Positions 17,387-26,247 of a DNA stretch of 64,000 bases are shown piece by piece; positions within the stretch are counted from its first letter, which is position 1; every line of letters begins with the position of its first letter. The notes under the pieces are model-generated. The model made no database searches, was not told the origin of the DNA, and saw only the letters and a program-made list of their open reading frames with translations. The stretch lies in contig PMZI01000023.1 of NCBI GenBank assembly GCA_003170475.1, forward strand, positions 428,530 through 492,529, in the 5' to 3' direction. This DNA comes from Ignavibacteriota bacterium (lineage in GTDB: Bacteria; Bacteroidota; Ignavibacteria; UBA10030). Made by a program: the position numbers and the translations under genes.

Positions 17387-19003
17387 ATGAAACACCTATG
17401 GTACTGTGTTGTTATTCTAGTATTGTGGGCGGCTTCCGTTTTCGGTCAGGATTTGACTGTTCCGACGCTCAAAGCTTCGGGCAAATACCTGAACGAGTTC
17501 ATCGCCGCCGATTCGGCAGTAGCCAAGACAGGAACTCGAACGTATATCCTGCAACGTGACAGTATTTATTATGTGAACGCGGTCATCAGAAACATCGGCT
17601 GGACGTTGCGAATCAAAGCCGGAACCAAAGGATACTACAAACCCACCATTTTCCTCAGCACGCCGACCGGGTCAGCGCAAAATCCGGAAGAAATGTTTAA
17701 CGTCAACGGGGACATCTACCTGCAAAACATCCTCGTAGGTGGGTATAATGAACTCACGCCGGCCTTTATCAGCGCCATAAACTCCGCACTCATCTGGACG
17801 GCTGTCGAGAACTGCACCATCGCCGTTGACAGCTGCATCTTCACGAATGTCGGTCAGGCAGCGATACGTACGGTGAGTGCACCTCGAGTCGTCAAAGTCA
17901 CCAACTGCGTTTTCGCCAACATGGGATATGGCGGAAATTATGATCCGGGAAATGGCAGACCCATTGATTTGAGAAACGGCTCGTGCGATTCATTGGTCGT
18001 CGTGAACAACACATTTGTGAACAACATCGACCGTGTTATCCGCCACTATGCCAGCACTGCTGCCATAAAGTACTTCATGTTTGACCATAATACGGTTATC
18101 AACAACTACGCTTTTCACGGCATGTTTGCCTTTGGCATCATGGGTGACAAAGGCATCATCACGAACAACTTGTTTGTCAATCCCTTTACCCTGGGAGTCG
18201 ATACCGATGCCGTGCGTCAGGCGGAGTTTATTGACAGCGGTGAAAAAGATCGTTTTGGACAGCCAAGGATGACATGGATCAATTCCGTGCCGAACACCAC
18301 AACACAGTGGACCATAAGAAACAACTACTACACTGTCTCAACCGTTGAACAGAACTGGTACACGAGGAACACAGCTGCCGGTGTGACCGGCGAAGGTACA
18401 CCGCTGACATGGCACATCAACAGCAAGATCGCAGATTCCGTCAATGCGTTCAAGAAGGTAAGTGTTACGCTGACGAATTCTCCCGAGATCGGAACCGCCT
18501 TTATGGATTGGTACCGATCTCCCACCGGTGCGAACAAAACAAAGGTGTTCTCATCGTGGAAAATGGCAAATGATATCAATCGGGTAAGTTTTGTCTATCT
18601 GACGGATTCACTCAACTGCAAGTACCCGACGAGCGCGAGTATTTATACCGCAGCTGATGGCGGCAAGCCTGTTGGCGCTCTCACATGGTGGAACATGGCA
18701 CTGACAGCCGTGGAAAAGGTCGGGAACCAAGGCGTGCCCGAAACGTTCACGCTCAATCAGAACTACCCGAATCCGTTTAACCCCTCAACGACGCTGCAGT
18801 ACACGATCTCCAAGAGCAGCCATGTTGTCCTTGAGGTGTTCAACGTGCTCGGTCAGTCAGTTGCACGGCTCGTCGATGAACCGTTGGCAACCGGAACATA
18901 CAAGACGACCTTCAATGCATCGAGTTTGAGCTCCGGCGTATATCTGTACAGATTGACGGCTGGTGACTATGTCCAGACGCTCAAGATGGTTTTGATGAAG
19001 TAA
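17387..19003 (+). CDS. Secreted beta-helix protein with T9SS sorting domain, module 1
   Basis: A 538-residue exported protein. Signal peptide MKHLWYCVVILVLWAASVFG, with the start at the ATG 17387 preceded by GGGAGGGCTTCGCA. An in-frame ATG upstream (17324) lies inside the receptor gene. The middle (about 50-420) has the repeating ITNN/VVNNTFVN pattern of a right-handed parallel beta-helix. The last 85 residues are a type A T9SS domain opening with NQNYPNPFNPSTT and ending GDYVQTLKMVLMK, so it should be surface-attached or secreted. I see no catalytic signature of a known lyase or GH family. It is paralogous to the protein at 22932. It may be a surface glycan-binding partner of the receptor, or an unrecognised pectin lyase. 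A strong terminator follows. Confidence 0.85.
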   Translation: MKHLWYCVVILVLWAASVFGQDLTVPTLKASGKYLNEFIAADSAVAKTGTRTYILQRDSIYYVNAVIRNIGWTLRIKAGTKGYYKPTIFLSTPTGSAQNPEEMFNVNGDIYLQNILVGGYNELTPAFISAINSALIWTAVENCTIAVDSCIFTNVGQAAIRTVSAPRVVKVTNCVFANMGYGGNYDPGNGRPIDLRNGSCDSLVVVNNTFVNNIDRVIRHYASTAAIKYFMFDHNTVINNYAFHGMFAFGIMGDKGIITNNLFVNPFTLGVDTDAVRQAEFIDSGEKDRFGQPRMTWINSVPNTTTQWTIRNNYYTVSTVEQNWYTRNTAAGVTGEGTPLTWHINSKIADSVNAFKKVSVTLTNSPEIGTAFMDWYRSPTGANKTKVFSSWKMANDINRVSFVYLTDSLNCKYPTSASIYTAADGGKPVGALTWWNMALTAVEKVGNQGVPETFTLNQNYPNPFNPSTTLQYTISKSSHVVLEVFNVLGQSVARLVDEPLATGTYKTTFNASSLSSGVYLYRLTAGDYVQTLKMVLMK

Positions 19004-19018
19004 CGTGTGGCCTTTCGA

Positions 19019-19050
19019 GGGGCTGGACGAAACCGTCCAGCCCCTTTTTT
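19019..19050 (+). terminator. Rho-independent terminator of module 1
   Basis: A perfect 11 bp stem, GGGGCTGGACG/CGTCCAGCCCC, with an AAAC loop and a run of six T, 16 bp after the stop codon. Confidence 0.92.
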
Positions 19051-19572
19051 ATTTTTGTCCAGTCTGTCCGTGTCCGAGAGAATATGAAAACAGAAGTCAG
19101 AGATGTCGTAAGAAGGGATCCTCGTCAGAAGTTGTCGGCACAGATTCTCTTCATCATCTCACGTTTGCTTTTGACGCTTTGATTCTTGATCAGGGTGATC
19201 CCCAAACCAGGTCGTCCAACCTACCCCTGCATGCGGGCCGCTGTGCCGATCATGTCCGGCTTCTTCGTGTGTATGTTGGGGATTCCGACGACAGCTCTTG
19301 TATTTGGGAGATCGTCGAAGATGTTTTTGAAAGCACGATATTTCACAGCCGCTGCCTTGATCCTCGTTGGTGTCACGCCAGGGATTGTCTCGTACGCGGA
19401 AGAGGCACCTCGTGCGTATGTAAACTCGAAGTCAGTGCTGGCCCGAACCAATAAGTTCTGAGCTCCCAGAGTTAGAGAAGCCACCGTTTTTACAGCGCGG
19501 AATGATGGTACCGGCATTTGCATATATGGGAAGACGGGCAGTTTTTTCCATTCTTTTTCGACTCGAAACCCC
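19051..19572. other. Intergenic spacer between the two receptor modules
   Basis: About 520 bp. Short overlapping frames exist on both strands (plus 19186-19461; minus 19221-19790), but neither has a recognisable domain or clear ribosome-binding site, and the minus frame covers the P2 promoter. They may be remnants of a gene broken when the modules duplicated. I do not call a gene. Confidence 0.35.
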
Positions 19573-19601
19573 TTGACAAAAGAGCTTTGTTTGATTAAAG
19601 T
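19573..19601 (+). promoter_or_regulatory. Promoter P2 of second TonB receptor module
   Basis: TTGACA at 19573-19578, 17 bp spacer, TAAAGT at 19596-19601. It is closely similar to P1 and P3, including the spacer text. Confidence 0.75.
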
Positions 19602-19616
19602 TGTAGCACGCCGTGA

Positions 19617-19637
19617 GCGGTAAAGTAAACGATTAAG
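19617..19637 (+). promoter_or_regulatory. Putative LacI-type operator O2
   Basis: GCGGTAAAGTAAACGATTAA plus a final G, starting 44 bp from the -35 start, the same offset as at P3. It shares GCGNTAANGNAANCG with the other three sites. The core AAACGATT has the central CG usual for LacI-family operators. Confidence 0.6.
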
Positions 19638-19814
19638 CTGATTATGGCGTTGGCCTGAGTCGTTCTGGTGCCGTTCGTCTTCCTTGCCGTAGAAACCTTG
19701 ATGGAAATTTTGCGAAGGAATTTTGCTCAAGACGAGATTCCTCTGAAGAAACACATCCGCTGTGATCGCGCCATGTCCATGATTGAACAAAATCTATTTT
19801 GAAGAGGGATCTCC

Positions 19815-22814
19815 ATGAAAGCACTCACCTCATCATCACTTCTCATCCTGATCGTTCTTCTCGTCCCCGCAATGACATTTGGACAAGCGACATTGTCTGG
19901 TGTTGTCTCCGATTCTCTGACACATGAGAAGCTTATTGGTGTCAACGTCGTGTTGGTGGGAACCGGAATGGGCAATGCAACGAACATTGAGGGTGCTTAC
20001 AGTATTTCTGGAATCCCACTGAAAGTCTATGGGGTGAGAGTATCCTGCATCGGCTACGAGCCAAAGGTGATCCAGATTGATTTCTCCAGAAACACAACAC
20101 GGCGGTTGGACGTCCAGTTGAATTCAACAGTCATTCAGGGTCAGGAAGTCGTTGTGACTGCACAAATGCGCGGTCAGGTCGCAGCGATGAATCAGCAGGT
20201 TGCGTCGAACACCATCATCAATGTTGTCTCAGAGCAGAAAATCAAAGAATTGCCGGACGCCAATGCCGCGGAGGCGATCGGCCGTCTTCCCGGAGTGTCT
20301 CTGCTGCGATCCGGCGGTGAAGCAAACAAAGTTATTCTTCGTGGATTGAGTGACAAGTACACCACCGTAACCATCGACGGCGTGAAAATCGCTGCGACGG
20401 ACGCAGATTCGAGAGGCGTCGACCTGAGCACCATTTCGCAGGGTTCCCTTTCCGGCATCGAGTTGTCGAAGGCGTTGACTCCCGACAAAGATGCGGACGC
20501 CATCGCCGGCACCGTCAATCTCATTACCAAAAAGGCGCCTTCAAAGCGTATGCTACAGGCGGACATCAAGGGAGATTATAACAAGCTGATGAACTCAGCA
20601 AACCAATATGATTTAAGCCTGCGTTATGGAGAAAGGTTTTTTGATAACATCCTTGGTGTACAGCTGAGCGGAAATCTTGAAAACCGGATTCGAAGCAATG
20701 AGCAATCGACCATCAACTACCAGGACCGGTATGATCTCTTTCCGGCGAACTACTTCATCAGCAATTTCAAACTGCGCTTTGTCGATGAAACGAGGAAGCG
20801 CGATGGTGTGGTTCTTCTTTTGGATGTTAATACTCCCGATAGCGGCTCTGTTCGATTGAGCGGCAATTACAACGGAACGCAGCGAAACAGTTCCGCCTTC
20901 ATGAGGAACTACCCTACCAACAACGCCGGAAGCACGCCGGTCTACTATGAAACTGAAGTGTCGGACCAGAAAATCACTGCGTTTAACACCTCTGTGCGAG
21001 GGGAGAATTATCTCGGCGGCCTGGCATTCACGTGGGGCGGGGCCTATGCAAATTCCATCACCGATCTGCCGTTCGATTACTACCTTGATTATTTTGAGGC
21101 GATCGGAAAACGGGACGCATCCGGTCATGCCACCTCCGGCATGGATCTTCCCGGGAATCTCTTCATTCAAACAAATCCAGAAGTCATCATCCCTTATGCC
21201 GTGAACAACTTCGCGGTCGCAGCAATTGACTCAGGGATCTTCAGCACGGAACACAATAGTCAGACCGAGCGGACGGCCTATCTTGACGGGAAGGGAAAAT
21301 ATGGACTAGGAGAGCTGATTTCAGGCGAGTTCAAGATGGGTGGAAAATACAAGTACACCACGAGACAAAAGTCGGCAAGCAGGCTCTTTGCACCGTACTA
21401 CCTGGCTGCCTGGCAACCGAAGGACCTGTCGGGAACACGCTTCGCGTCCTTCTACGCGAGATACGTTGCAAATAACCAGGTGCGCAGCCCTTCGCTGACG
21501 GATTTTCTCGACTCGTCTCCGGCGCAGAGGAACTTGTTTGATTTGTATACACTCAATCCCATGATGAACAAAGATGCTGTACGGGATTGGTACAATCTGA
21601 ATAAGAACGGAACGGCGGCGAAACCCGATTACTTTACGGACAATACGGCGGATTTGGATTACTACGACATCACAGAGCGTCTGGGAGCCGGATATGCAAT
21701 GACGACGACGAATATCGGGCGCGACGTGACATTCATCGCCGGAATCCGCGTCGAGAAAGAATCGGATGACTACCTCTCGAGGTTCGTTCCCGGGACAGGA
21801 GCGCTTGGGGGCTTTCCAACACCGACAGGCCAAGTAAAGGACACCACCACCTCGTATGCCGAAACGATCTGGCTGCCGAACTTCCATTTAACGCTGAGGC
21901 CTTTTGAGTTTCTTAATTTGCGGTTTGCTGCCTATAGAGCTCTCGCCCGGCCAGACTTCAGTGCGAGGTTAGTCAAGCTGTACGGACAGTCGGTAGGCTC
22001 ATCCAACCAGCTGATCGTCGGAAATCCGAATCTGAAATCATCGAAAGCATGGAACTATGAGGTGAACACCTCGGTGTTCAGCAATACCATCGGACTCATT
22101 TCACTCTCGGCATTCTACAAAAACATCACCGACGACCAGCAGCTTCTCAACGCTGCAGGGTTGGTCGGTCCGCGATTTCTGGACAGCCTGGGTATCCACT
22201 GGAACACGGCTTTGATAAAAGGGGGGTATCAGTTGACAGTGCCGTACAATTCTGCACTTCCCACGAAGATCTGGGGATTTGAATTTGAACATCAAGCAAA
22301 CCTGAGCTTCCTGCCGGGGTATCTGCAGTTTCTTGTCTTGTCGTACAACTTCTCGATTGTTCGATCTCAAACACACCTGGTCGGCACAGTGATCGACACG
22401 ACCTATTTTGTCACCCACTCGGAATTTGGAGATATCGTAACTGCAAGTTATACAAACCGCATTGTTGATCGATCTCAGAAACTGGAGGGGCAGCCCGAGT
22501 TCTTCGGAAACGTCGCTCTGGGTGTCGACATCGGTGATTTTTCTGCGCGTATGTCAGTCTTCTATCAGGGCCAGTTTAACCGTTCGTTCTCAGGCGGAGG
22601 ATTGACCGACGGAATTACCGGGCGCTATACCAGATGCGATCTGACAATCAAACAGAGATTCACAGATCACGTCGCGCTGCTTCTGAGTATCAGCAATCTC
22701 TTCAACGTCGAGGAAGACTCGTACACGATCAACAGGGTTTATAATTGGACCCGCCTGAACACAAGTCAACGATATGGAATGACCGGAGATTTTGGAGTGA
22801 GGCTTGATTGGTAG
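19815..22814 (+). CDS. TonB-dependent receptor with CarboxypepD_reg-like domain, module 2
   Basis: A 999-residue outer-membrane receptor, start ATG after AGAGGGATCTCC. It has the same architecture as the receptor at 14293: signal peptide ending PAMTFGQ, regulatory-like domain LSGVVSDSLTHEKLIGVNVVL, plug IKELPDANAAEAIGRLPGVSL with VILRGLSDKYTTVTIDGVKI, then a barrel ending VRLDW. Conservation between copies is highest in the plug and in barrel pieces such as WLPN, RPDF and KIWGFE-EHQANL, and lower in the stretches expected to be extracellular loops. This suggests different ligands (inference). It is followed by a second beta-helix T9SS protein. It probably imports a different pectin-derived oligosaccharide. 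Confidence 0.92.
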   Translation: MKALTSSSLLILIVLLVPAMTFGQATLSGVVSDSLTHEKLIGVNVVLVGTGMGNATNIEGAYSISGIPLKVYGVRVSCIGYEPKVIQIDFSRNTTRRLDVQLNSTVIQGQEVVVTAQMRGQVAAMNQQVASNTIINVVSEQKIKELPDANAAEAIGRLPGVSLLRSGGEANKVILRGLSDKYTTVTIDGVKIAATDADSRGVDLSTISQGSLSGIELSKALTPDKDADAIAGTVNLITKKAPSKRMLQADIKGDYNKLMNSANQYDLSLRYGERFFDNILGVQLSGNLENRIRSNEQSTINYQDRYDLFPANYFISNFKLRFVDETRKRDGVVLLLDVNTPDSGSVRLSGNYNGTQRNSSAFMRNYPTNNAGSTPVYYETEVSDQKITAFNTSVRGENYLGGLAFTWGGAYANSITDLPFDYYLDYFEAIGKRDASGHATSGMDLPGNLFIQTNPEVIIPYAVNNFAVAAIDSGIFSTEHNSQTERTAYLDGKGKYGLGELISGEFKMGGKYKYTTRQKSASRLFAPYYLAAWQPKDLSGTRFASFYARYVANNQVRSPSLTDFLDSSPAQRNLFDLYTLNPMMNKDAVRDWYNLNKNGTAAKPDYFTDNTADLDYYDITERLGAGYAMTTTNIGRDVTFIAGIRVEKESDDYLSRFVPGTGALGGFPTPTGQVKDTTTSYAETIWLPNFHLTLRPFEFLNLRFAAYRALARPDFSARLVKLYGQSVGSSNQLIVGNPNLKSSKAWNYEVNTSVFSNTIGLISLSAFYKNITDDQQLLNAAGLVGPRFLDSLGIHWNTALIKGGYQLTVPYNSALPTKIWGFEFEHQANLSFLPGYLQFLVLSYNFSIVRSQTHLVGTVIDTTYFVTHSEFGDIVTASYTNRIVDRSQKLEGQPEFFGNVALGVDIGDFSARMSVFYQGQFNRSFSGGGLTDGITGRYTRCDLTIKQRFTDHVALLLSISNLFNVEEDSYTINRVYNWTRLNTSQRYGMTGDFGVRLDW

Positions 22815-22931
22815 TGAGCTTGATCCCGTTCCAGCGTGCAGCGCTTGCCGGGTATGAACGAAGAATCGCACACAGAGAACAGCATTTCTAATTACAGATC
22901 TACCACCACAAACAACCGAGGAGATCATTTC

Positions 22932-24632
22932 ATGAAGAACATGCGAACCATGTATTGCATCGTGCTGCTGTTGTTCTTGCTGCCGGTGCTCCTGTTCGGA
23001 CAGGAACTTCGTCTCGTTCCTTATTCCGGTCAGGGGAGCCAGTATCTGAATCAACAGATCGCAGCAGATACCGTGGCGAACGGCAAACTCCCCACCCGTG
23101 TGTATGTTTTGACGCGGGGAGCGCTCTATCTATCGAATGCTGTCTTTACCAATACGGGGGGCTGGGCGTTGAAGCTGAAAGCAAACGACAGCACCACGAC
23201 AAAAAAGCCGGTTATTATGCTGTATCCATCGGGCACAGGCTCCACGCCCTGGAACCCTCCCGGCAACCTCTTTCAACTCGGTGGCAGTTTGTCGATGAAG
23301 AATATTGAAGTGACGGGGTACTATGAGCTCGTCGACACGAATCGTTGGAACATGCAGGGAGCCCTGATTAACATCCCGACAACAACTTCAGGTGTCAGCA
23401 TCACCATTGACAGCTGTATCCTCTCGAACTGCAATGGCAACCATATTCGAACTGATGGTGTCGCCTCGACGATCAAGGTAACAAACACCGTGTTTGCAAA
23501 TCTGGGCTACCTCGGAAGATCAAATTTTGGCGCTGGCAAGGCCATCGATCTCAGAAATGTCACTTGCGATACATTGCTCATGGTAAACAATACGTTTGTC
23601 AACTGGCTGGACCGCATCATCCGTCACTATCCCGCCACGGGAGCTACGAGCACAGGCGCACTTGGCTATTTCCAGTTTGATCACAATACGCTCGTCAATG
23701 GCACGTCGTACCACGGGCTGCTTTCTCTTGGCAGCGTAGGTAGCAAGGTCATTATCACGAACAATCTGTTCTTTGATCCATTCATTCTGGGAAATGACTC
23801 GGATGCGACACGTCAGGTGGAATACATTCCGAGTGGCGAGCTCGATGCGTATGGCGGAGCGCGAATGGCCTGGATTTTCTCCTACCCCAACACTACCACC
23901 GCGTGGTCTATCTCCAATAACTATTATTGCATCTCCGACTCGGGACAGGCGTTCTACAACCAGTTTAAATCTGCTGGTGTCACAGGCGAAGGATCGCCGT
24001 TGACGTGGCATATAAACGGTAAACTCGGAGCCGATTCAGTCAACGCGTTCAAGAAGGTGACGGTTGCACTGAGCAAAGTTCCCGCCCCGATGACACAGCT
24101 TGCGCGATGGTATCGAGCCCCCAACGGTGGGAACAAGCTGAAGAACACTCCGGGCGCATGGACGTACGGTAATGCAACCGATCCCAACGATTATGACCGA
24201 AAGAAGTATGACTGGTTAAGGGACTCGCTCAACTGCGCGTACCCGACGACATCAGCGCTCTACACCAGCGCCGTGAAGGGATTCCCTGTTGGCGACCTGA
24301 ACTGGTTCCCGACCTCAAAGAGTCAGTGGCTCCTGACTGACGTAGAGCCTGTCAACAAGACAGTACCGACAGCATTCACACTGCAACAGAATTATCCGAA
24401 TCCGTTCAATCCCACCACGACGTTTGAATACTCGATTACGAAGAACAGTCACGTCGTTCTCGAAGTCTTCAACGTTCTTGGACAATCGGTTGCACGGCTG
24501 GTCGATGGGCAACTCAATGCAGGAACGTATCGTATTTCGTTCGACGCGTCCCAGCTAAGCTCTGGTGTCTATCTGTACCGGCTGAAGGCGGACAACTTGG
24601 TTCAAACCAAGAAAATGGTATTGATGAAGTAG
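22932..24632 (+). CDS. Secreted beta-helix protein with T9SS sorting domain, module 2
   Basis: A 566-residue exported protein. The ATG at 22932 follows GAGGAGATCATTTC and begins a clear signal peptide ending PVLLFGQ; the frame runs further upstream without a better start. Parallel beta-helix repeats fill residues about 60-440. It shares with the module 1 protein the strings VTGEG-PLTWHIN, DRxIRHY and DSLNCxYPT, so they are paralogues. The C-terminal T9SS domain starts LQQNYPNPFNPTTTFEYSI and ends KKMVLMK. No lyase or hydrolase catalytic motif is recognised. The role is either surface binding for the receptor or an unclassified polysaccharide-active enzyme. The pairing with receptor 2 repeats that of module 1 exactly. 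Confidence 0.85.
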   Translation: MKNMRTMYCIVLLLFLLPVLLFGQELRLVPYSGQGSQYLNQQIAADTVANGKLPTRVYVLTRGALYLSNAVFTNTGGWALKLKANDSTTTKKPVIMLYPSGTGSTPWNPPGNLFQLGGSLSMKNIEVTGYYELVDTNRWNMQGALINIPTTTSGVSITIDSCILSNCNGNHIRTDGVASTIKVTNTVFANLGYLGRSNFGAGKAIDLRNVTCDTLLMVNNTFVNWLDRIIRHYPATGATSTGALGYFQFDHNTLVNGTSYHGLLSLGSVGSKVIITNNLFFDPFILGNDSDATRQVEYIPSGELDAYGGARMAWIFSYPNTTTAWSISNNYYCISDSGQAFYNQFKSAGVTGEGSPLTWHINGKLGADSVNAFKKVTVALSKVPAPMTQLARWYRAPNGGNKLKNTPGAWTYGNATDPNDYDRKKYDWLRDSLNCAYPTTSALYTSAVKGFPVGDLNWFPTSKSQWLLTDVEPVNKTVPTAFTLQQNYPNPFNPTTTFEYSITKNSHVVLEVFNVLGQSVARLVDGQLNAGTYRISFDASQLSSGVYLYRLKADNLVQTKKMVLMK

Positions 24633-24656
24633 TTGGTGGACTTTCTCTGTTGTCTG

Positions 24657-24690
24657 CACCGGGGCTGGAATATCAGTTTCAGCCCCGGTG
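24657..24690 (+). terminator. Hairpin after module 2
   Basis: A perfect 11 bp stem, CACCGGGGCTG/CAGCCCCGGTG, with a 12 nt loop. There is no T run behind it, so it may protect the 3' end or terminate only partly before uxaE. Confidence 0.65.
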
Positions 24691-24774
24691 GTGGACAACG
24701 GTGTCCCTTCCTCGATTTCATCTTAGGGTGTAGTTCAAAGAAGTTGATTCACATCAAAGAGAGTGGAGACTGCT

Positions 24775-26025
24775 GTGATACTTGAGCAATACTCGATCGG
24801 CATCGGCGATAGGTTCGGCCACCAGGGGGCAGCACAACTGTGCGCTTTGCAACAGGCAGAACGTCAGGGTGTAACGATCGTTCCCGTGTGGAACAAATCG
24901 TTTCGTGAACATTCCATTGTGGGCACCTCGCCGACCGATACACGATTAGCGGCGGACAATGCTGTAAAGGAGCGCGGCTGGAAGAACTCATACTACGTGG
25001 ATGCAGACCACATTGGCTTAAAGAATGTTGATTGTTTCATTGACTCGAGCAACTTCTTCACACTGGATGTCGCAGACTACATTGGCAAGGCTGCCGGTGA
25101 GAAAGAGATCGATGCATTTGTTGGGTCAATGTCGAAATACTTGTCGGCTTTCCCAATGCCAGGAGTTCGAACAACAACAAGAGTCACGGAAGAAGACCTG
25201 CTTGCTATCGGCCGGAAGTACTTGTATGCGATCCAAGAAGCCGGAAGGATCTACCGGCACATCGCGGCACAAAAAGGAGTGGATCATTTTGTCACAGAAG
25301 TTTCGACCGATGAGGCAAATGAACCACAATCCCCGGCGCAACTGTTCTTCATTCTGGCGGCGCTTGCGCACGAAGGAGTGAAGGTTCAGACGATCGCTCC
25401 GAAGTTTACGGGAAGGTTTTTGAAAGGAATTGACTACGTCGGCTCCGTTGAGACATTCAGCGCTGAGTTCGAGGAAGATTTGCTTGTCATCGCTCACGCG
25501 GTGAAGACATTTGATTTGCCGAAGAATTTGAAACTCAGCGTACATTCGGGCAGCGACAAATTTTCGCTGTATCCGGTCATCCATCGCGCGATCAAGAAGC
25601 ATAACGCGGGGCTGCATTTGAAAACTGCCGGGACAACCTGGCTGGAGGAGCTCATCGGTCTCGCCATGGCCGGAGGCACAGGGCTCGATACCGCCAAGGA
25701 AGTCTACGTCAAATCCTATGGTCGGATTGATGAGTTGTGCAAACCGTACGAAACAGTTATTGATATCGACAGGGCGAAGTTACCCGATCCGCAGACTGTG
25801 ATGGCATGGACCAGCGACGAGTATGCAAACGCATTGAGGCACAATCAGAAAGATCCACGCTACAATCTACATTTCAGGCAACTGCTTCATGTCGGATACA
25901 AAGTTGCTGCCGAAATGGGAGACAAGTACCTCCAGATGCTCAAAGACTCGCGGGAAATCATCGGGAAGAATGTGACAGAGAATTTGTTCGATCGTCACAT
26001 CCGGCCCATTTTTCTCGGCACCTGA
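24775..26025 (+). CDS. uxaE: Tagaturonate epimerase UxaE
   Basis: A 416-residue cytoplasmic enzyme of the UxaE family, which epimerises D-tagaturonate at C3 to D-fructuronate and so joins the galacturonate and glucuronate routes without UxaB/UxaA. The recognition is by whole-protein resemblance: YSIGIGDRFGHQGAAQL at the N-terminus, TDEANEPQSP, IAPKFTGRFLKGIDYVG, KLSVHSGSDKFSLYP and HLKTAGTTWLEE. The metal ligands probably lie among the conserved Asp, Glu and His residues of these blocks. Two GTG codons are possible starts. I prefer 24775, because GGAG sits 6 bp before it, over 24763. It follows module 2 and precedes the esterase promoter, which fits intracellular processing of galacturonate freed from pectin. 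No uxaC or kdgA is present in the window. Confidence 0.88.
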   Translation: MILEQYSIGIGDRFGHQGAAQLCALQQAERQGVTIVPVWNKSFREHSIVGTSPTDTRLAADNAVKERGWKNSYYVDADHIGLKNVDCFIDSSNFFTLDVADYIGKAAGEKEIDAFVGSMSKYLSAFPMPGVRTTTRVTEEDLLAIGRKYLYAIQEAGRIYRHIAAQKGVDHFVTEVSTDEANEPQSPAQLFFILAALAHEGVKVQTIAPKFTGRFLKGIDYVGSVETFSAEFEEDLLVIAHAVKTFDLPKNLKLSVHSGSDKFSLYPVIHRAIKKHNAGLHLKTAGTTWLEELIGLAMAGGTGLDTAKEVYVKSYGRIDELCKPYETVIDIDRAKLPDPQTVMAWTSDEYANALRHNQKDPRYNLHFRQLLHVGYKVAAEMGDKYLQMLKDSREIIGKNVTENLFDRHIRPIFLGT

Positions 26026-26125
26026 CAGCGTTGACTCCATCCTTCCGCCATTTTGCCTCGCCAGAACCGAATTCCATGAGCGTTCGCAAAACTGGCAAAA
26101 TCATGCAGAAAAACCTCAATTCAGC

Positions 26126-26154
26126 TTGACAAATAGTCTTTGTTTTGGTAAAGT
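26126..26154 (+). promoter_or_regulatory. Promoter P3 of the esterase unit
   Basis: TTGACA at 26126-26131, 17 bp spacer, TAAAGT at 26149-26154; same design as P1 and P2. It drives the gene at 26248 and probably those to about 28259. Confidence 0.75.
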
Positions 26155-26169
26155 TCATTTGAATTGAGA

Positions 26170-26190
26170 GCGGTAAAGTAATCGTTAAAG
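26170..26190 (+). promoter_or_regulatory. Putative LacI-type operator O3
   Basis: GCGGTAAAGTAATCGTTAAA plus a final G, beginning 44 bp from the -35 start of P3. The first 15 bp match O2 except at one position. Confidence 0.6.
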
Positions 26191-26247
26191 TAAGCATCAA
26201 AACGAACCTCTTCCAAAGATCTTCCGCTCTTCGCCTGTCTCGACCAT

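Noticed and set aside
19221..19790. Open frame of 189 codons on the minus strand between the two receptor modules
   Set aside because: It crosses promoter P2 and operator O2 and has no recognisable domain. It could be a remnant, but I cannot support a gene.
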